Shown: one piece after another, positions 1 through 9,701 of the stretch | Position numbering within the stretch: position 1 is the stretch's first letter | How the letters are laid out: each line of letters opens with the position of its first letter | NCBI RefSeq assembly: GCF_014279895.1 | Contig: NZ_CP047954.1 | Location: 682,001 to 746,000, forward strand | Source of the DNA: Synechococcus sp. M16.1 | Lineage (GTDB): Bacteria; Cyanobacteriota; Cyanobacteriia; PCC-6307; Cyanobiaceae | Direction: 5' to 3' | Length of the DNA: 64,000 nt | Translations under genes and position numbers: made by a program | Notes under the pieces: model-generated | Database searches by the model: none | What the model was told of the DNA's origin: nothing | What the model saw: the letters and a program-made list of their open reading frames with translations, nothing else

Positions 1-224
1 ATGACCTCGCCCTGACCAGGGCCGTGGCCGATGCGGTCCCCATCCCGGTAATCGCCTCCGGTGGTGCGGGTTGCCTGGATCACATCGCTGAGGCGTTGGA
101 CGTGGGCCCCGAGGGAGGCCATGCTTCCGCAGCCTTGCTGGCCTCGTTGCTGCACGACGGTGTTCTCACCGTGGAACAGATCAAGCAAGATCTGCTTTCC
201 CGTGGCCTGACGATCCGTCCATGA
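1..224 (+). CDS. hisF: Imidazole glycerol phosphate synthase subunit HisF, C-terminal part
   Basis: This is the last ~73 codons of HisF, the cyclase subunit that makes imidazole glycerol phosphate and AICAR in histidine synthesis. The frame is open from base 3 and ends at the TGA at 222-224. The visible part has the family stretch [23 protein letters not shown], split here as DLALTRAV and PVIASGGAG, which is the phosphate-binding end of the (beta/alpha)8 barrel. The HisH partner is not in the window. The start lies before base 1, so nothing can be said of its promoter. The stop overlaps the ATG of the next gene (ATGA), suggesting coupled translation with menG. Identity is secure although only the tail is present. 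Confidence 0.93.
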   Translation, partial: DLALTRAVADAVPIPVIASGGAGCLDHIAEALDVGPEGGHASAALLASLLHDGVLTVEQIKQDLLSRGLTIRP

Positions 225-922
225 AGCCTGGTGATCCCGCGGCGGTGGAACAGCTGTTTGACGCTGTCGCTCCTCGCTACGACCGCCTCAACGATGTGCT
301 CAGTTTCGGGTTGCATCGCCAGTGGAAACGTCAGTTGGTGCGCGCCCTCAAGCCGGTGGCTGGTGAGCACTGGCTGGATCTGTGCTGCGGAACGGGGGAC
401 CTGGCCTTGGAATTGGGGCGATGTGTTCGCCCCGCTGGTGCTGTCACTGGTCTCGATGCCGCCGCTGCTCCGCTTGAGCGCGCCCGCCAGCGCCAGCGCC
501 AGCAGCCCTGGTTGCCGGTGACCTTCCAGCAAGGGGATGCTCTGCAAACCGGCTTGCCCACTGCCTGCGTGGATGGTGCGGTGATGGCCTACGGATTGCG
601 CAATCTGGCTGACCCCCTGCAGGGGCTGAAGGAACTGCGCCGGCTGTTGAAGCCCGGCGGGCGTGCCGGGGTGCTGGACTTCAACCGTTTGCCCCAAAGC
701 GGCGCGGCGGCTGCCTTTCAGCGCTTCTATCTGCGTCGCCTGGTGGTGCCCGCTGCCTCCTCTGTGGGTTTACGGGAGGAATACGCCTACTTGGAGAAAA
801 GCCTGGAGCGCTTTCCTGCGGGGCCTGAACAGGAGCGGCTGGCACGGCAGGCGGGATTTGCCGAAGCGAACCACCGCTCGCTCGTGGCCGGGCAGATGGG
901 CGTTTTGATCCTTAGGGCATGA
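221..922 (+). CDS. menG: Demethylphylloquinone/demethylmenaquinone methyltransferase (MenG/UbiE family)
   Basis: A 233-aa SAM-dependent methyltransferase of the UbiE/MenG family. In cyanobacteria this enzyme methylates demethylphylloquinone, the last step to the photosystem I quinone. The N-terminus has YDRLND at residues 20-25 and SAM motif I (DLCCGTGD) at 53-60; later MAYGLRNL and LKPGGR are the other family motifs. Length is normal. ATG 221 overlaps the hisF stop by 4 nt, which supports both the start and coupled expression. The phylloquinone role is inferred from the organism type; sequence alone shows only the family. Confidence 0.92.
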   Translation: MKPGDPAAVEQLFDAVAPRYDRLNDVLSFGLHRQWKRQLVRALKPVAGEHWLDLCCGTGDLALELGRCVRPAGAVTGLDAAAAPLERARQRQRQQPWLPVTFQQGDALQTGLPTACVDGAVMAYGLRNLADPLQGLKELRRLLKPGGRAGVLDFNRLPQSGAAAAFQRFYLRRLVVPAASSVGLREEYAYLEKSLERFPAGPEQERLARQAGFAEANHRSLVAGQMGVLILRA

Positions 923-984
923 ATCTTCGCCTGCGTCGCTTGCGACACACCCCGCTGCTGACGTAGGAAAGCTGAAGAGAACGT

Positions 985-993
985 TAAGGGGAG
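985..993 (+). promoter_or_regulatory. Strong Shine-Dalgarno sequence for a TTG start
   Basis: AAGGGGAGG lies 8 nt upstream of TTG at 1002. It is one of the clearest ribosome binding sites in the window and is the reason for choosing the non-ATG start of the 116-aa protein. Confidence 0.6.
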
Positions 994-1001
994 GTTCCGG
1001 T

Positions 1002-1352
1002 TTGGCGTTTCCGCGGCCGAAGCTGCTGCCCCGCATTGAAGAGCTGCTTCAGGAAGTGCAGTGGCTGGATGGCCTGATCCTGATCACCGACTCCGACCGC
1101 GCCTGTTTCGTCTCCTTCTCGCAGGTGGATCCACTGTTGCGTCGCCTGCGCCAGCGCCCCAAGGGCCCTGAGGTCGCTGAAAAGCTGTGCATGTCCTTGC
1201 TGGATTGCCATGGCAAGGGCGGTGCAAAGCCCGTCCTGGTTTTTCAGGGGGATGGCAGTTTCTGGCTCGGAATGATTGGTCCCAGCGGCAACAATCCGCA
1301 TCGCCATCACGCCATCGCGCACCTGCACCGTTGCCTGGCTTTGGAGGGCTGA
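1002..1352 (+). CDS. Small conserved cyanobacterial protein of unknown function
   Basis: A 116-aa soluble protein with no domain I can name. It begins AFPRPKLLPRIEELL and has no signal peptide or membrane segment. The start is decided by a strong ribosome binding site: AAGGGGAGG at 985-993 sits about 8 nt before a TTG codon at 1002, and no ATG fits. The central part is rich in hydrophobic strands (LDGLILITDSD, KPVLVFQGDGSFWLGMIG), suggesting a compact alpha/beta fold. It lies on the same strand as glyQ, 42 nt upstream of it. Function unknown. Confidence 0.75.
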   Translation: MAFPRPKLLPRIEELLQEVQWLDGLILITDSDRACFVSFSQVDPLLRRLRQRPKGPEVAEKLCMSLLDCHGKGGAKPVLVFQGDGSFWLGMIGPSGNNPHRHHAIAHLHRCLALEG

Positions 1353-1394
1353 CCGGCCACTGGGCAGAATCGGAACCCAGGACGCCCCGGCCCA

Positions 1395-2285
1395 GTGCAT
1401 TTTCAGGACATCATCAGCACGCTCAACCGGTTCTGGGCAGACCAGGGATGTCTGTTGCTGCAGCCCTACGACACCGAAAAGGGTGCCGGCACCATGAGCC
1501 CCCACACGGTGCTCCGGGCCATTGGCCCAGAGCCCTGGGCCGTGGCCTATCCCGAACCCTGCCGTCGCCCCACCGATGGCCGTTATGGCGACAACCCCAA
1601 CCGGGCCCAGCACTATTTCCAGTACCAGGTGCTGATCAAGCCATCCCCAGATGGCATCCAGGAGACCTACCTGGCGTCATTGGAGGAGTTGGGCATCAAG
1701 GCCGCTGACCACGACATCCGTTTCGTCGAAGACAACTGGGAGTCCCCAACCCTCGGCGCCTGGGGTGTGGGCTGGGAAGTGTGGCTCGACGGCATGGAGG
1801 TGACCCAGTTCACCTATTTCCAGCAATGCGGCGGCATCGATTGCAAGCCCGTTTCGATTGAGATCACCTACGGGCTCGAGCGGCTGGCGATGTATCTCCA
1901 AGACGTGGAAAGCATCTGGGACCTCAGCTGGAACAGCGAGCGCAGTTACGGCGAGATCTGGCTGCCGTTTGAAAAGGGGCAGTGCCACTTCAACTTTGAG
2001 GCCTCCAATCCCGAGCGGCTCAAGCAGTTGTTCGCCATCTATGAAGCGGAAGCGGCAGATCTGATCGAGAAGCAGCTGCCGGCACCGGCCTTGGATTTCG
2101 TTCTGAAGTGCAGCCACACCTTCAACCTGCTGGAGGCCCGTGGCGTGATTTCCGTGACGGAGCGCACCGCCACCATCGGTCGGATCCGCAACCTGGCCCG
2201 CAAGGTGGCCGAGGCCTGGCTGGCGGAACGGGAGGCCCTTGGTTTCCCGCTCTTGAAAGGGGGAACTCTCGAGACAGCGGCCTGA
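1395..2285 (+). CDS. glyQ: Glycyl-tRNA synthetase alpha subunit
   Basis: A 296-aa alpha subunit of the bacterial alpha2beta2 glycyl-tRNA synthetase, which holds the ATP, glycine and acceptor-end sites. Typical stretches are [14 protein letters not shown] near the start, [19 protein letters not shown], and the [27 protein letters not shown] region (given here as QQCGGIDC and [14 protein letters not shown]). Length matches the family. GTG 1395 is the start that gives the conserved [13 protein letters not shown] opening. The glyS beta subunit is not adjacent, as is common in cyanobacteria. The comEC reading frame begins right after the stop. Confidence 0.96.
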   Translation: MHFQDIISTLNRFWADQGCLLLQPYDTEKGAGTMSPHTVLRAIGPEPWAVAYPEPCRRPTDGRYGDNPNRAQHYFQYQVLIKPSPDGIQETYLASLEELGIKAADHDIRFVEDNWESPTLGAWGVGWEVWLDGMEVTQFTYFQQCGGIDCKPVSIEITYGLERLAMYLQDVESIWDLSWNSERSYGEIWLPFEKGQCHFNFEASNPERLKQLFAIYEAEAADLIEKQLPAPALDFVLKCSHTFNLLEARGVISVTERTATIGRIRNLARKVAEAWLAEREALGFPLLKGGTLETAA

Positions 2286-2345
2286 TGGTTTCTGCGTCGA
2301 CGTCGTTCTGCTGATGCCATTGCCCTCTGTCTCCTGGCGCTCCTT

Positions 2346-4234
2346 GTGCTTCGAGGGGTGTTGTGGGGAGCGCCACCGCCGAGCCGATCCGATCCATCTC
2401 GCCTGATCCAGACGCCACCGGCGGCCGTGGCGATCAGCGGGCGCTTGCTTGCCGATGTGCGCCGTTTTCCCTCGGGGTGTTCCGGTCTGTTGGAGGTGGA
2501 TCGGATCGATGCTCGTCGGGTCGACGGGCGAACCGAGCTGCAGTTGCCTGAGTGCCCTGCACCCCTGCTGCAGGGCTGGCGTGTCGAGGCCACGGGGGTG
2601 TTGAGGCGTCCGCTGCCAGCGGTACACCCACTGTTGCCGGGATCGGCAGAACGTCTAGCCCGCCAAGGCAGTTGGAGTCAGCTGCGGGCCGAGAGCATCG
2701 AAGTGCTGCAGCGTCCATGGACGCCGTTGGCTGATCTGCGGCGCGATGTTGCTCAACGGCTGCAACAGGCCGTGGGGCCGCGGCGGGGCGGTTTCCTGGC
2801 TGCTCTGGTGCTGGGCAGCGCCCTGGTGCAGCTCCCGGAAGACATCCGAGCGGCGTTCCGCATGGCCGGCTTGTCCCATGCCCTGGCGGCATCGGGTTTT
2901 CACCTCTCCGTACTGCTCGGCAGTGTGCTGATGCTGGCCCGCCGCTGGCCTCCTGGCCTGCGGCTTCCCCTGGCGGCCACGGCGCTGCTGCTGTTTCTCT
3001 GCCTTGCCGGAGCCCAGCCATCGGTGGTGCGGGCGGTGCTGATGGCTGCGATGGCCTTGCTGATTCGTGAGGCAGGTCATCACAGCCGTCCAGTCGGTGT
3101 GTTGTTGTTGACGCTCAGCGGCATGTTGCTGTTGCGCCCGGCCTGGGCCCTATCGATTGGTTTTCAACTCAGTGCGGCGGCCACCGCTGGGCTGATCCTG
3201 ACGGCTCCTCGTCTCGAGAAGGCTGTTCAAGCGTGGTTGCCGGATCGCTGCCAGGGCCTGGCAGCAGCGTTGTCCATCCCCGTGGCGGCCTTGCTCTGGA
3301 CGCTGCCGCTGCAGTTGCTCCATTTCGGTGCCATGCCGTTGTACGCGCTGGTTGCGAATCTGCTTGTTGCCCCGCTGCTGGCGCCGCTCACGCTGCTGGC
3401 CATGCTCTCGGCACTGTTGGTTCTCGTGGGGCCTACGGCTGTGCTGCCCCTGCTGCTGTGGCCTATTCATCAGTTGGCGGGCCTGGTGATCACCATGGCC
3501 AGCTGGATCAGCCACTGGCCTGGGTCACAACTGCTCACCGGACGTCCCCAGATGTGGGTGGTTGCCCTGCTGGTACTGGGCTTGCTGCCTTGGTTGCTGG
3601 GGGCAGGGCCCTGTCGCCGCTGCTGGGCTTGCTGCCTTGGTTGCTGGGGGCAGGGCCCTGTCGCCGCTGCTGGTCGTTGATCCCCCTGGTAACCGCCCTG
3701 CTCGTCCACGGCCTCGTGCAGTTGGGCGATGGTTTGTTGACGGTGGAGCGGTTTGATCGTCACTGGTTGCTTGGTCGCCATCGTGGGCGTGCCGCTCTGG
3801 TGAGCACCCATGGCGATGCGCGCAGTTGCCGGATGGCCAAGAAGCTCGCCGCTGTGCACGGCCACGCCCGTTTGGACTGGGTGCTGCTTTTGGATCCTGT
3901 GGCGACAGACGTGCTGGCCTGCTGGCAAGCGCTGACCCACCGCGTTGAGGCTCCCCAGCAAGGCCAAGCTCCCATCGCCATCGGCCAGGTGCTTCGGAGT
4001 GATGGCCTATCGGTGCAGCGCCTGCAGTCTCGCTCCGGAGCACTGGTGATGCGGGTGGGGCATCAGCGCTGGCAGCTGGTCCCAAGCCCTCAGGCCTTGT
4101 GGGCACTGCAGCAGCTGCAGCGATCAGAACCCCGGCAGCAGATCACCGGAACCTGGCTGGGGTTTAAGCCTTCCGCCCCCCAGCGCCGTTGGCTTCGGAA
4201 GAATGGAGCAGGTGCCCGGTTCGTCGGCCTTTAA
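2346..4234 (+). pseudogene. comEC: ComEC/Rec2 DNA-uptake channel, frameshifted by a 47-bp tandem duplication
   Basis: ComEC is the inner-membrane channel for DNA uptake in natural transformation. Frame 1 (2346-3680, 444 aa) carries the OB-like N-terminal part and the multi-span competence domain (for example GFLAALVLGSALVQLPED and MAGLSHALAASGFHLSVLLG). The rest, a beta-lactamase-like C-terminal part beginning SLIPLVTALLVHGLVQLGDG, is in another frame and ends at 4234. Between them a 47-bp unit occurs twice (3578-3624 and 3625-3671). Because 47 is not a multiple of three, it shifts frame; deleting one copy joins the two frames exactly. The start is also unsure: the frame is open back to the glyQ stop, and GTG 2346 falls inside the first apparent membrane segment. 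Confidence 0.85.
3578..3671 (+). repeat. Perfect 47-bp tandem duplication inside comEC
   Basis: Two identical 47-bp copies, 3578-3624 and 3625-3671, each starting GGGCTTGCTGCCTTGG and ending TCGCCGCTGCT. Counting flanking bases, identity runs over 51 bp (3576-3626 against 3623-3673). Perfect identity suggests a recent event, or an assembly artefact. Confidence 0.95.
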
Positions 4235-4259
4235 ACTGCGGGAACGCCTGAGGGCGTGT

Positions 4260-4346
4260 GGAGAGGTGGCAGAGTCCGGTTGATCGCGCACGACTCGAAA
4301 TCGTGTAGGGGTAACACCCTCGTGGGTTCGAATCCCACCCTCTCCG
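4260..4346 (+). tRNA. tRNA-Ser (CGA)
   Basis: A class II tRNA of 87 nt. The acceptor stem GGAGAGG (4260-4266) pairs with CCTCTCC (4339-4345), discriminator G at 4346. The anticodon loop is CTCGAAA with anticodon CGA (reads UCG). A long variable arm and the T arm GTGGGTTCGAATCCCAC are present. CCA is not encoded; a short T run follows. Confidence 0.95.
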
Positions 4347-4486
4347 TTTTTGTTGATCGTTGAATAGGTCGGACGTGGCGATTGCTTGATTAAGAGTTCA
4401 TGAATCAAGGTCTCTAGCGGCTTATTGCAAATGCTTGATCTTTGAACTTATTGATTGGGTTTTTAGAGGGTATTTCTGAGCTGTTT

Positions 4487-4780
4487 TTATGAATGAAATA
4501 GCAGAACAAGCCCCTGCTCCACTTGATGAAATTCTCGTTCCTCTCGGCTGAGGTCGAGCCCCACATTGAGCCCTTCTTTGAGTGCGTCCTCAAAGGGCGG
4601 TGTTGATGGCGGAGCGCTGTCAATCCAAAGTGCCGCTATCCCCACCGCTGTGGCATGCCAACGGAATCGGCTCGTTTTGCCGATGTCCGGTTCATTCAAC
4701 GCCTCCTCCAGGAGGATGTTGATGGTGATGTTCGTGCTGGACATGTGCACCAGCATCGTGATCTTGGCCTGCTCCTGCAA
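4487..4780 (-). CDS. Small hypothetical protein in an AT-richer gap
   Basis: An open frame of 97 codons opposite to the neighbouring glycosyltransferase. The product looks protein-like: a short hydrophobic start (SSTNITINILLEEALN), then mixed polar sequence ending HQVEQGLVLLFHS. Later starts at M9 or M13 are possible. I recognise no family. The 475-bp stretch between tRNA-Ser and the glycosyltransferase has no other candidate gene; the part at 4347-4486 is clearly AT-richer than the surroundings and shows nothing I can name. A competing frame on the plus strand (4566-4871) overlaps the glycosyltransferase start and looks less like a protein. Confidence 0.4.
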   Translation of the reverse strand: MQEQAKITMLVHMSSTNITINILLEEALNEPDIGKTSRFRWHATAVGIAALWIDSAPPSTPPFEDALKEGLNVGLDLSREEREFHQVEQGLVLLFHS

Positions 4781-4821
4781 TGAGCTGAGAGACTTCGTAG
4801 TGTTCGCTTCACTCCAGAGGG

Positions 4822-6051
4822 ATGGCCTCGGCTTCGGATCACCTCCCGCAGCGCATCGCTCTGGTTCATGAGTGGTTCTCGCCTCGTTCTGTCGGTGGAG
4901 CAGAACAGGTTGTTCAAGAGGTTGATTCCCTTCTGCGCAGCCTCGGCTGCGAGCCGCAGATGGCGGCCCTGATCGACGCCGAATCTCGACGGCCGGGCAG
5001 TTGGTTGCACGGACGCTCCATCCTCACCAGCCCGATTCAGCGCCTGCCGTGGGGGCGCAGCCATGTGCAGCAGTACCTGCCGCTGCTGCCCTTTGCGATC
5101 GAACAGATCGATCTTGGTGCTGCAGAGCTGGTGATCAGCAGCAGCCACCTGGTTGCCAAGGGTCTGCTGACGTCTCCGGACCAGCTGCACATCAGTTATG
5201 TGCACACACCCGTGCGTTACGCCTGGGACCAGATGCACGCTTATATGCAGCGTTCGGCGCTGGCTCGGCGTGGTCTGGGCCCTTTGATTCGCTGGCAGTT
5301 GCATGCTCTGCGGCAATGGGACCAACTCAGTGCTCAGCGGGTGGACCACCTCATTGCCAACTCCCGTTTCACGGCGCGTCGAATTCGCAAGTACTGGGGG
5401 CGGGAGGCCCGCGTGATCCATCCCCCCGTGGAGGTGGAGCGCTTTCGCTGGAATGCCGATCGAGACGACGTCTACCTCTGTCTGTGTCGTTTGGTCCCCT
5501 ACAAGCGGGTGGATCTTGTGGTGGAAGCCTTCAATCGCCTGGGCCTACCCCTGCTTGTGGTGGGGGATGGTCCGGAGAAGGCGCGATTGGAGGCTCTGGC
5601 TGGTCCCACGGTCACCTTGCTCGGCCGTCAGTCCCAGCAGCAGGTGGAAGCGCTCATGGCCCGTTGTCGGGCATTTGTCTACGCCGGCCTAGAGGACTTC
5701 GGCATTGCTCCGGTGGAAGCAATGGCGTCCGGAGCTCCGGTGATTGGGTTGGGGCGGGGTGGTTTGTTGGACACGGTGCGTTGTGCGGCTGCAGGGATTC
5801 CTGAGCCCACTGGGGTGCTGTTCCCTGAACAAAGTGTCGAGTCGTTGGTGCAGGCCGTGGAGTGGTTTGAACAAGAATGCATTTGGCGTTCTCTGGATGC
5901 AGAAGCCATTCGTGCGTGGGCCGAGCGCTTCAGGCCGGAAGCCTTCGCTGCGCGCTTTGAATCGGCTCTGCGAACAGCTTGGAGTGCTCATCAGCGGGGC
6001 TGTGCCGTTGCAGCGAGTGACCCTGCGGAGATGCCTGTGCTGCACCTGTGA
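4822..6051 (+). CDS. Glycosyltransferase, GT4 family (group 1)
   Basis: A 409-aa retaining glycosyltransferase of the GT-B fold. The N-terminal half begins RIALVHEWFSPRSVGGAEQV, the usual acceptor-domain opening. The C-terminal half has RLVPYKRVDLVVEAF, LLVVGDGPEKARLE and the donor-binding EX7E region around EDFGIAPVEAMASGAPVIG. There are no membrane segments. Its stop overlaps a GTG of the following sugar-transferase locus, so the two probably act together in making surface polysaccharide or another glycan. The sugar and acceptor cannot be told from sequence. ATG 4822 is the only good start. Confidence 0.88.
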   Translation: MASASDHLPQRIALVHEWFSPRSVGGAEQVVQEVDSLLRSLGCEPQMAALIDAESRRPGSWLHGRSILTSPIQRLPWGRSHVQQYLPLLPFAIEQIDLGAAELVISSSHLVAKGLLTSPDQLHISYVHTPVRYAWDQMHAYMQRSALARRGLGPLIRWQLHALRQWDQLSAQRVDHLIANSRFTARRIRKYWGREARVIHPPVEVERFRWNADRDDVYLCLCRLVPYKRVDLVVEAFNRLGLPLLVVGDGPEKARLEALAGPTVTLLGRQSQQQVEALMARCRAFVYAGLEDFGIAPVEAMASGAPVIGLGRGGLLDTVRCAAAGIPEPTGVLFPEQSVESLVQAVEWFEQECIWRSLDAEAIRAWAERFRPEAFAARFESALRTAWSAHQRGCAVAASDPAEMPVLHL

Positions 6052-6082
6052 CGTTGAGTGTGGTGAGTCCCAAGTTGAGCCT

Positions 6083-6841
6083 TTGACCTCGGCCTCCCGG
6101 CCATCCTTGATTCAGTCCGCAGGGCGTGCAGCTCGCCGTGGCAAGTACAAGCCTCACCTTGCGCTGATCTCAGCCCCGCCATCGGATCTTTCGACCGGCA
6201 CTCTTATCCGCCATCAGAACCGTTGGGGCAGAGTCTTTAAGCGCAGCGGAGACATTGTTTTTTCTCTCGCCGTACTCAGCATCGGTTCTCCGTTGTTGCT
6301 GCTTCTGGCGGGATTGGTGAAGCTCAGTTCACCGGGGCCTGTGTTTTACGTACAGCGTCGGGTGGGCCGGAACTACCAGCGTTTTGGCTGTATCAAGTTC
6401 CGCACCATGCGGGCCGATGCGGATGCCGTTCTTGCGCGTGTTCTGGAGGCAGATTCCTCGCTGCGTGCTGAGTTCGAGCGTGACTTCAAATTGAAACGTG
6501 ATCCCCGAATCACTCCCCTGGGCCGTTTCCTGCGCCGCTCGAGTCTTGATGAGCTACCACAGTTCTTGAATGTTCTTCGTGGCGAAATGAGCGTGGTCGG
6601 TCCACGCCCAATCGTCGAGAAAGAACTCGTTCGTTATGGCCCTTACATGGATGAAGTTGCCTCAGTCCGCCCTGGGTTGACCGGCCTTTGGCAAGTGAGT
6701 GGCAGAAATAACTTGAGTTACAAGAAACGGGTCAAGCTTGATCTGGCCTATGCCCGTGGTCGTTCGTTCGGCCTGGACTTTGCCATCATCCTGCGCACAT
6801 TTGGTGTGTTGATCCTGCCGATGGATCGCGGTGCTTACTGA
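6083..6841 (+). CDS. Polyprenyl-phosphate sugar-1-phosphate transferase (bacterial sugar transferase family)
   Basis: About 252 aa of the family that loads the first sugar phosphate onto the lipid carrier for exopolysaccharide or O-antigen-like glycans (WbaP/RfbP C-terminal domain). It has one hydrophobic segment (VFSLAVLSIGSPLLLLLAGLV), then KFRTMR, RRSSLDELPQFLNVLRGEMS, VGPRP and RPGLTGLWQVSGRN, the family's hallmark motifs. The start is unclear. GTG 6048 overlaps the upstream stop but its frame ends at TGA 6084; the coding frame has only TTG 6083 or a later TTG, and no ATG until mid-gene. A small frameshift near the 5' end is possible. It probably functions with the GT4 enzyme just upstream. 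Confidence 0.85.
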   Translation: MTSASRPSLIQSAGRAARRGKYKPHLALISAPPSDLSTGTLIRHQNRWGRVFKRSGDIVFSLAVLSIGSPLLLLLAGLVKLSSPGPVFYVQRRVGRNYQRFGCIKFRTMRADADAVLARVLEADSSLRAEFERDFKLKRDPRITPLGRFLRRSSLDELPQFLNVLRGEMSVVGPRPIVEKELVRYGPYMDEVASVRPGLTGLWQVSGRNNLSYKKRVKLDLAYARGRSFGLDFAIILRTFGVLILPMDRGAY

Positions 6842-6848
6842 CTTGTGC

Positions 6849-7868
6849 TCAGCGGCTTATCGCCCATTGGATGATCCCAAGACCACTGAGCCAGACGATC
6901 TCCAGTCGGCTTGATGCCTTTAGAACCTCTCTAACCAGAGGCCCGTTTGCCGTTGGTTGGCCGGCCCCAAGCACAGGTTTCTGCACCAAGCGCTCTCCAT
7001 ACTTGTTCTCGCCGCCAAGTTGGATTCCGATGCAGTGGGCGTAGATCGCTTCTGCACGACCTGCATTGGGGGATGGATCCGCAGAGCCATCCCGCTCTGC
7101 CGCCTGCACCCGTTGCGCCCATTGTGTCCAGGGTGGGCAGACCAGGGGCAGCGTAAGCATGACCAGACGGCAGGGCAGCCAGGTGAGCAGATCATCGAGG
7201 CGAGCGCCGGCTGTCCCCAACCAGCGCAGCCGGCCGCTGCGGTAACCGAGCATGGAATCCAGCGTGCTGCTGGCCTTGAAGACCCAGGCCAGCGCCAGCG
7301 GACCAGGGCCAGAGGGCAGGACCATCCACAGCAGGGAACCGATCCCCATCCAGAACAGTGGTGCGAACACGCCATCCACAGCATTTTCTGAGGCTGTTTC
7401 AGCTGCGGCCCTGAGCAGTCCCGTGCGATCCAGACTCTGAACGTCGCGTCCAACGATCCAGCTCAAGTTCCGGCGGGCTGGCTCGAGATCCCCCTCCGTT
7501 GCTGAGGGCAGTGCATCCACCACGGCGAGCACACTGTCCTTGAGGCTGCGAGCCGCCAGGGCGCTGGCGAGGCTCAGGGTCAGTACCGGAATGCTGAGCC
7601 ATCCCCATGGGGAGGGAAGCCACAGCAGCCGCTCCAGACACCAGCCCGTCAAAACGCTGCCAAGCACAAGGATCAGGCTGATCAAGCCTCCCCCGATCCG
7701 CAGCTTGATCGGATGGTCCCCCGCCCATCGCTCGACCCAATGGCGCAACTGCTGAATGCTCCACCCCATCACCACCACGGGGTGGAGCCACCGGCGCGGG
7801 TCACCGATCAGCCGATCAAGCACGGCTGCCCCGATCACCAGCAGGCCTCCCAGCGCTTCTGAACTCAT
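6849..7868 (-). CDS. cobD: Adenosylcobinamide-phosphate synthase (CobD/CbiB)
   Basis: A 339-aa integral membrane enzyme that attaches aminopropanol phosphate to adenosylcobyric acid late in cobalamin synthesis. Family features include LDRLIGDPRRWLHPVVVMG near the start, the RRNLSWIVGRD motif, AAAETASENAVDGVFAPLFW and the late GGENKYGERL motif. Four or more hydrophobic spans are visible. I start at ATG 7868 (SSEALGGLLVIGA) rather than a frame extension to 7895, because the extension runs into the terminator of ilvC. cbiET elsewhere in the window belongs to the same pathway. Confidence 0.93.
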   Translation of the reverse strand: MSSEALGGLLVIGAAVLDRLIGDPRRWLHPVVVMGWSIQQLRHWVERWAGDHPIKLRIGGGLISLILVLGSVLTGWCLERLLWLPSPWGWLSIPVLTLSLASALAARSLKDSVLAVVDALPSATEGDLEPARRNLSWIVGRDVQSLDRTGLLRAAAETASENAVDGVFAPLFWMGIGSLLWMVLPSGPGPLALAWVFKASSTLDSMLGYRSGRLRWLGTAGARLDDLLTWLPCRLVMLTLPLVCPPWTQWAQRVQAAERDGSADPSPNAGRAEAIYAHCIGIQLGGENKYGERLVQKPVLGAGQPTANGPLVREVLKASSRLEIVWLSGLGIIQWAISR

Positions 7869-7893
7869 GGGAGGGGCGTGGCCAGAAACCAAC

Positions 7894-7933
7894 AAAAATC
7901 CCCGCTCTGCACCGTTAGGGCAACAGAGCGGGG
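7894..7933 (-). terminator. Rho-independent terminator after ilvC
   Basis: On the minus strand CCCCGCTCTG and CAGAGCGGGG form a 10-bp perfect stem (7924-7933 with 7900-7909) round a 14-nt loop, followed by ATTTTTG. It lies about 55 nt past the ilvC stop and before cobD. Confidence 0.85.
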
Positions 7934-7987
7934 GGTGAGCTGAGGGATGGTGTCTGATGCCACCGGCTGTTCAGCGCTTGCGCAGGA

Positions 7988-9019
<1,032 letters not shown>

Positions 9020-9045
9020 TTACGCAGCGGCCTGCCCCGTTCGGT

Positions 9046-9648
9046 TCAGGCCTCGTTCGGATGGGAGATGACGCGGTCGATCAGGCCGTATTCCTTGGCT
9101 TCTTCGGCGCTGAGGAAGTAGTCCCGGTCGGTGTCCTTCTCGATCTTCTCGAAGCTCTGGCCACTCATGTCGGCCAGGGAGCGGTTGAGCATCTCCTTCA
9201 TCCGCAGGATCTCCCGTGCTTCGATCTCGATGTCACTGGCCTGGCGACGGCTGGTGCCTCCGAGGGGCTGGTGAATCATGATCCGGCTGTGGGGCAGGGC
9301 GACCCGCTTGCCTTTGGTGCCAGCCGCGAGAAGGAAGGCACCCATGGATGCAGCAAGGCCAACGCAGATGGTCACCACCTCGCTCTTGACATATTGGATG
9401 GTGTCGTAAATCGCCAGTCCAGCCGTGACGGAGCCGCCGGGGGAGTTGATGTAGAGGTAGATCGGCTTGCTGCTGTCTTCCGAGTCCAGATAGAGCATCT
9501 GGGCCACCAGGCTGTTGGCGATGCCGTCATTGACCTCAGAGCCAAGGAAGAGGATCCTCTCCACCCCGAGACGGGTGTAGATGTCGACCCAGCGCTCCAT
9601 CTGGCTGCCGGGCAGGCGGTAGGGAACGCTGGGGGTACCGATCGGCAT
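9046..9648 (-). CDS. clpP: ATP-dependent Clp protease proteolytic subunit (ClpP3-like)
   Basis: A 200-aa ClpP with a complete catalytic triad: Ser101 in GLAASMGAF, His126 in [11 protein letters not shown] and Asp176 in TDRDYFLS. The N-terminus [13 protein letters not shown] resembles cyanobacterial ClpP3. It is 53 nt downstream of clpR on the same strand. In Synechococcus elongatus ClpP3 and ClpR form a mixed essential core with ClpC, so the same complex is likely here. The ClpP3 assignment rests on the clpR neighbour and the N-terminus; the protease call itself is certain. Confidence 0.95.
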   Translation of the reverse strand: MPIGTPSVPYRLPGSQMERWVDIYTRLGVERILFLGSEVNDGIANSLVAQMLYLDSEDSSKPIYLYINSPGGSVTAGLAIYDTIQYVKSEVVTICVGLAASMGAFLLAAGTKGKRVALPHSRIMIHQPLGGTSRRQASDIEIEAREILRMKEMLNRSLADMSGQSFEKIEKDTDRDYFLSAEEAKEYGLIDRVISHPNEA

Positions 9649-9701
9649 GGTTCAGAACGTTGATGAAGGAAGGGCAGGAGGGTTGGGTCTGATGCCGTCG
9701 G

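Noticed and set aside
4566-4871. Plus-strand frame of 101 codons before the glycosyltransferase
   Set aside because: It overlaps the glycosyltransferase start and is Ser/Arg/Cys-rich without pattern; the minus-strand frame is more protein-like.
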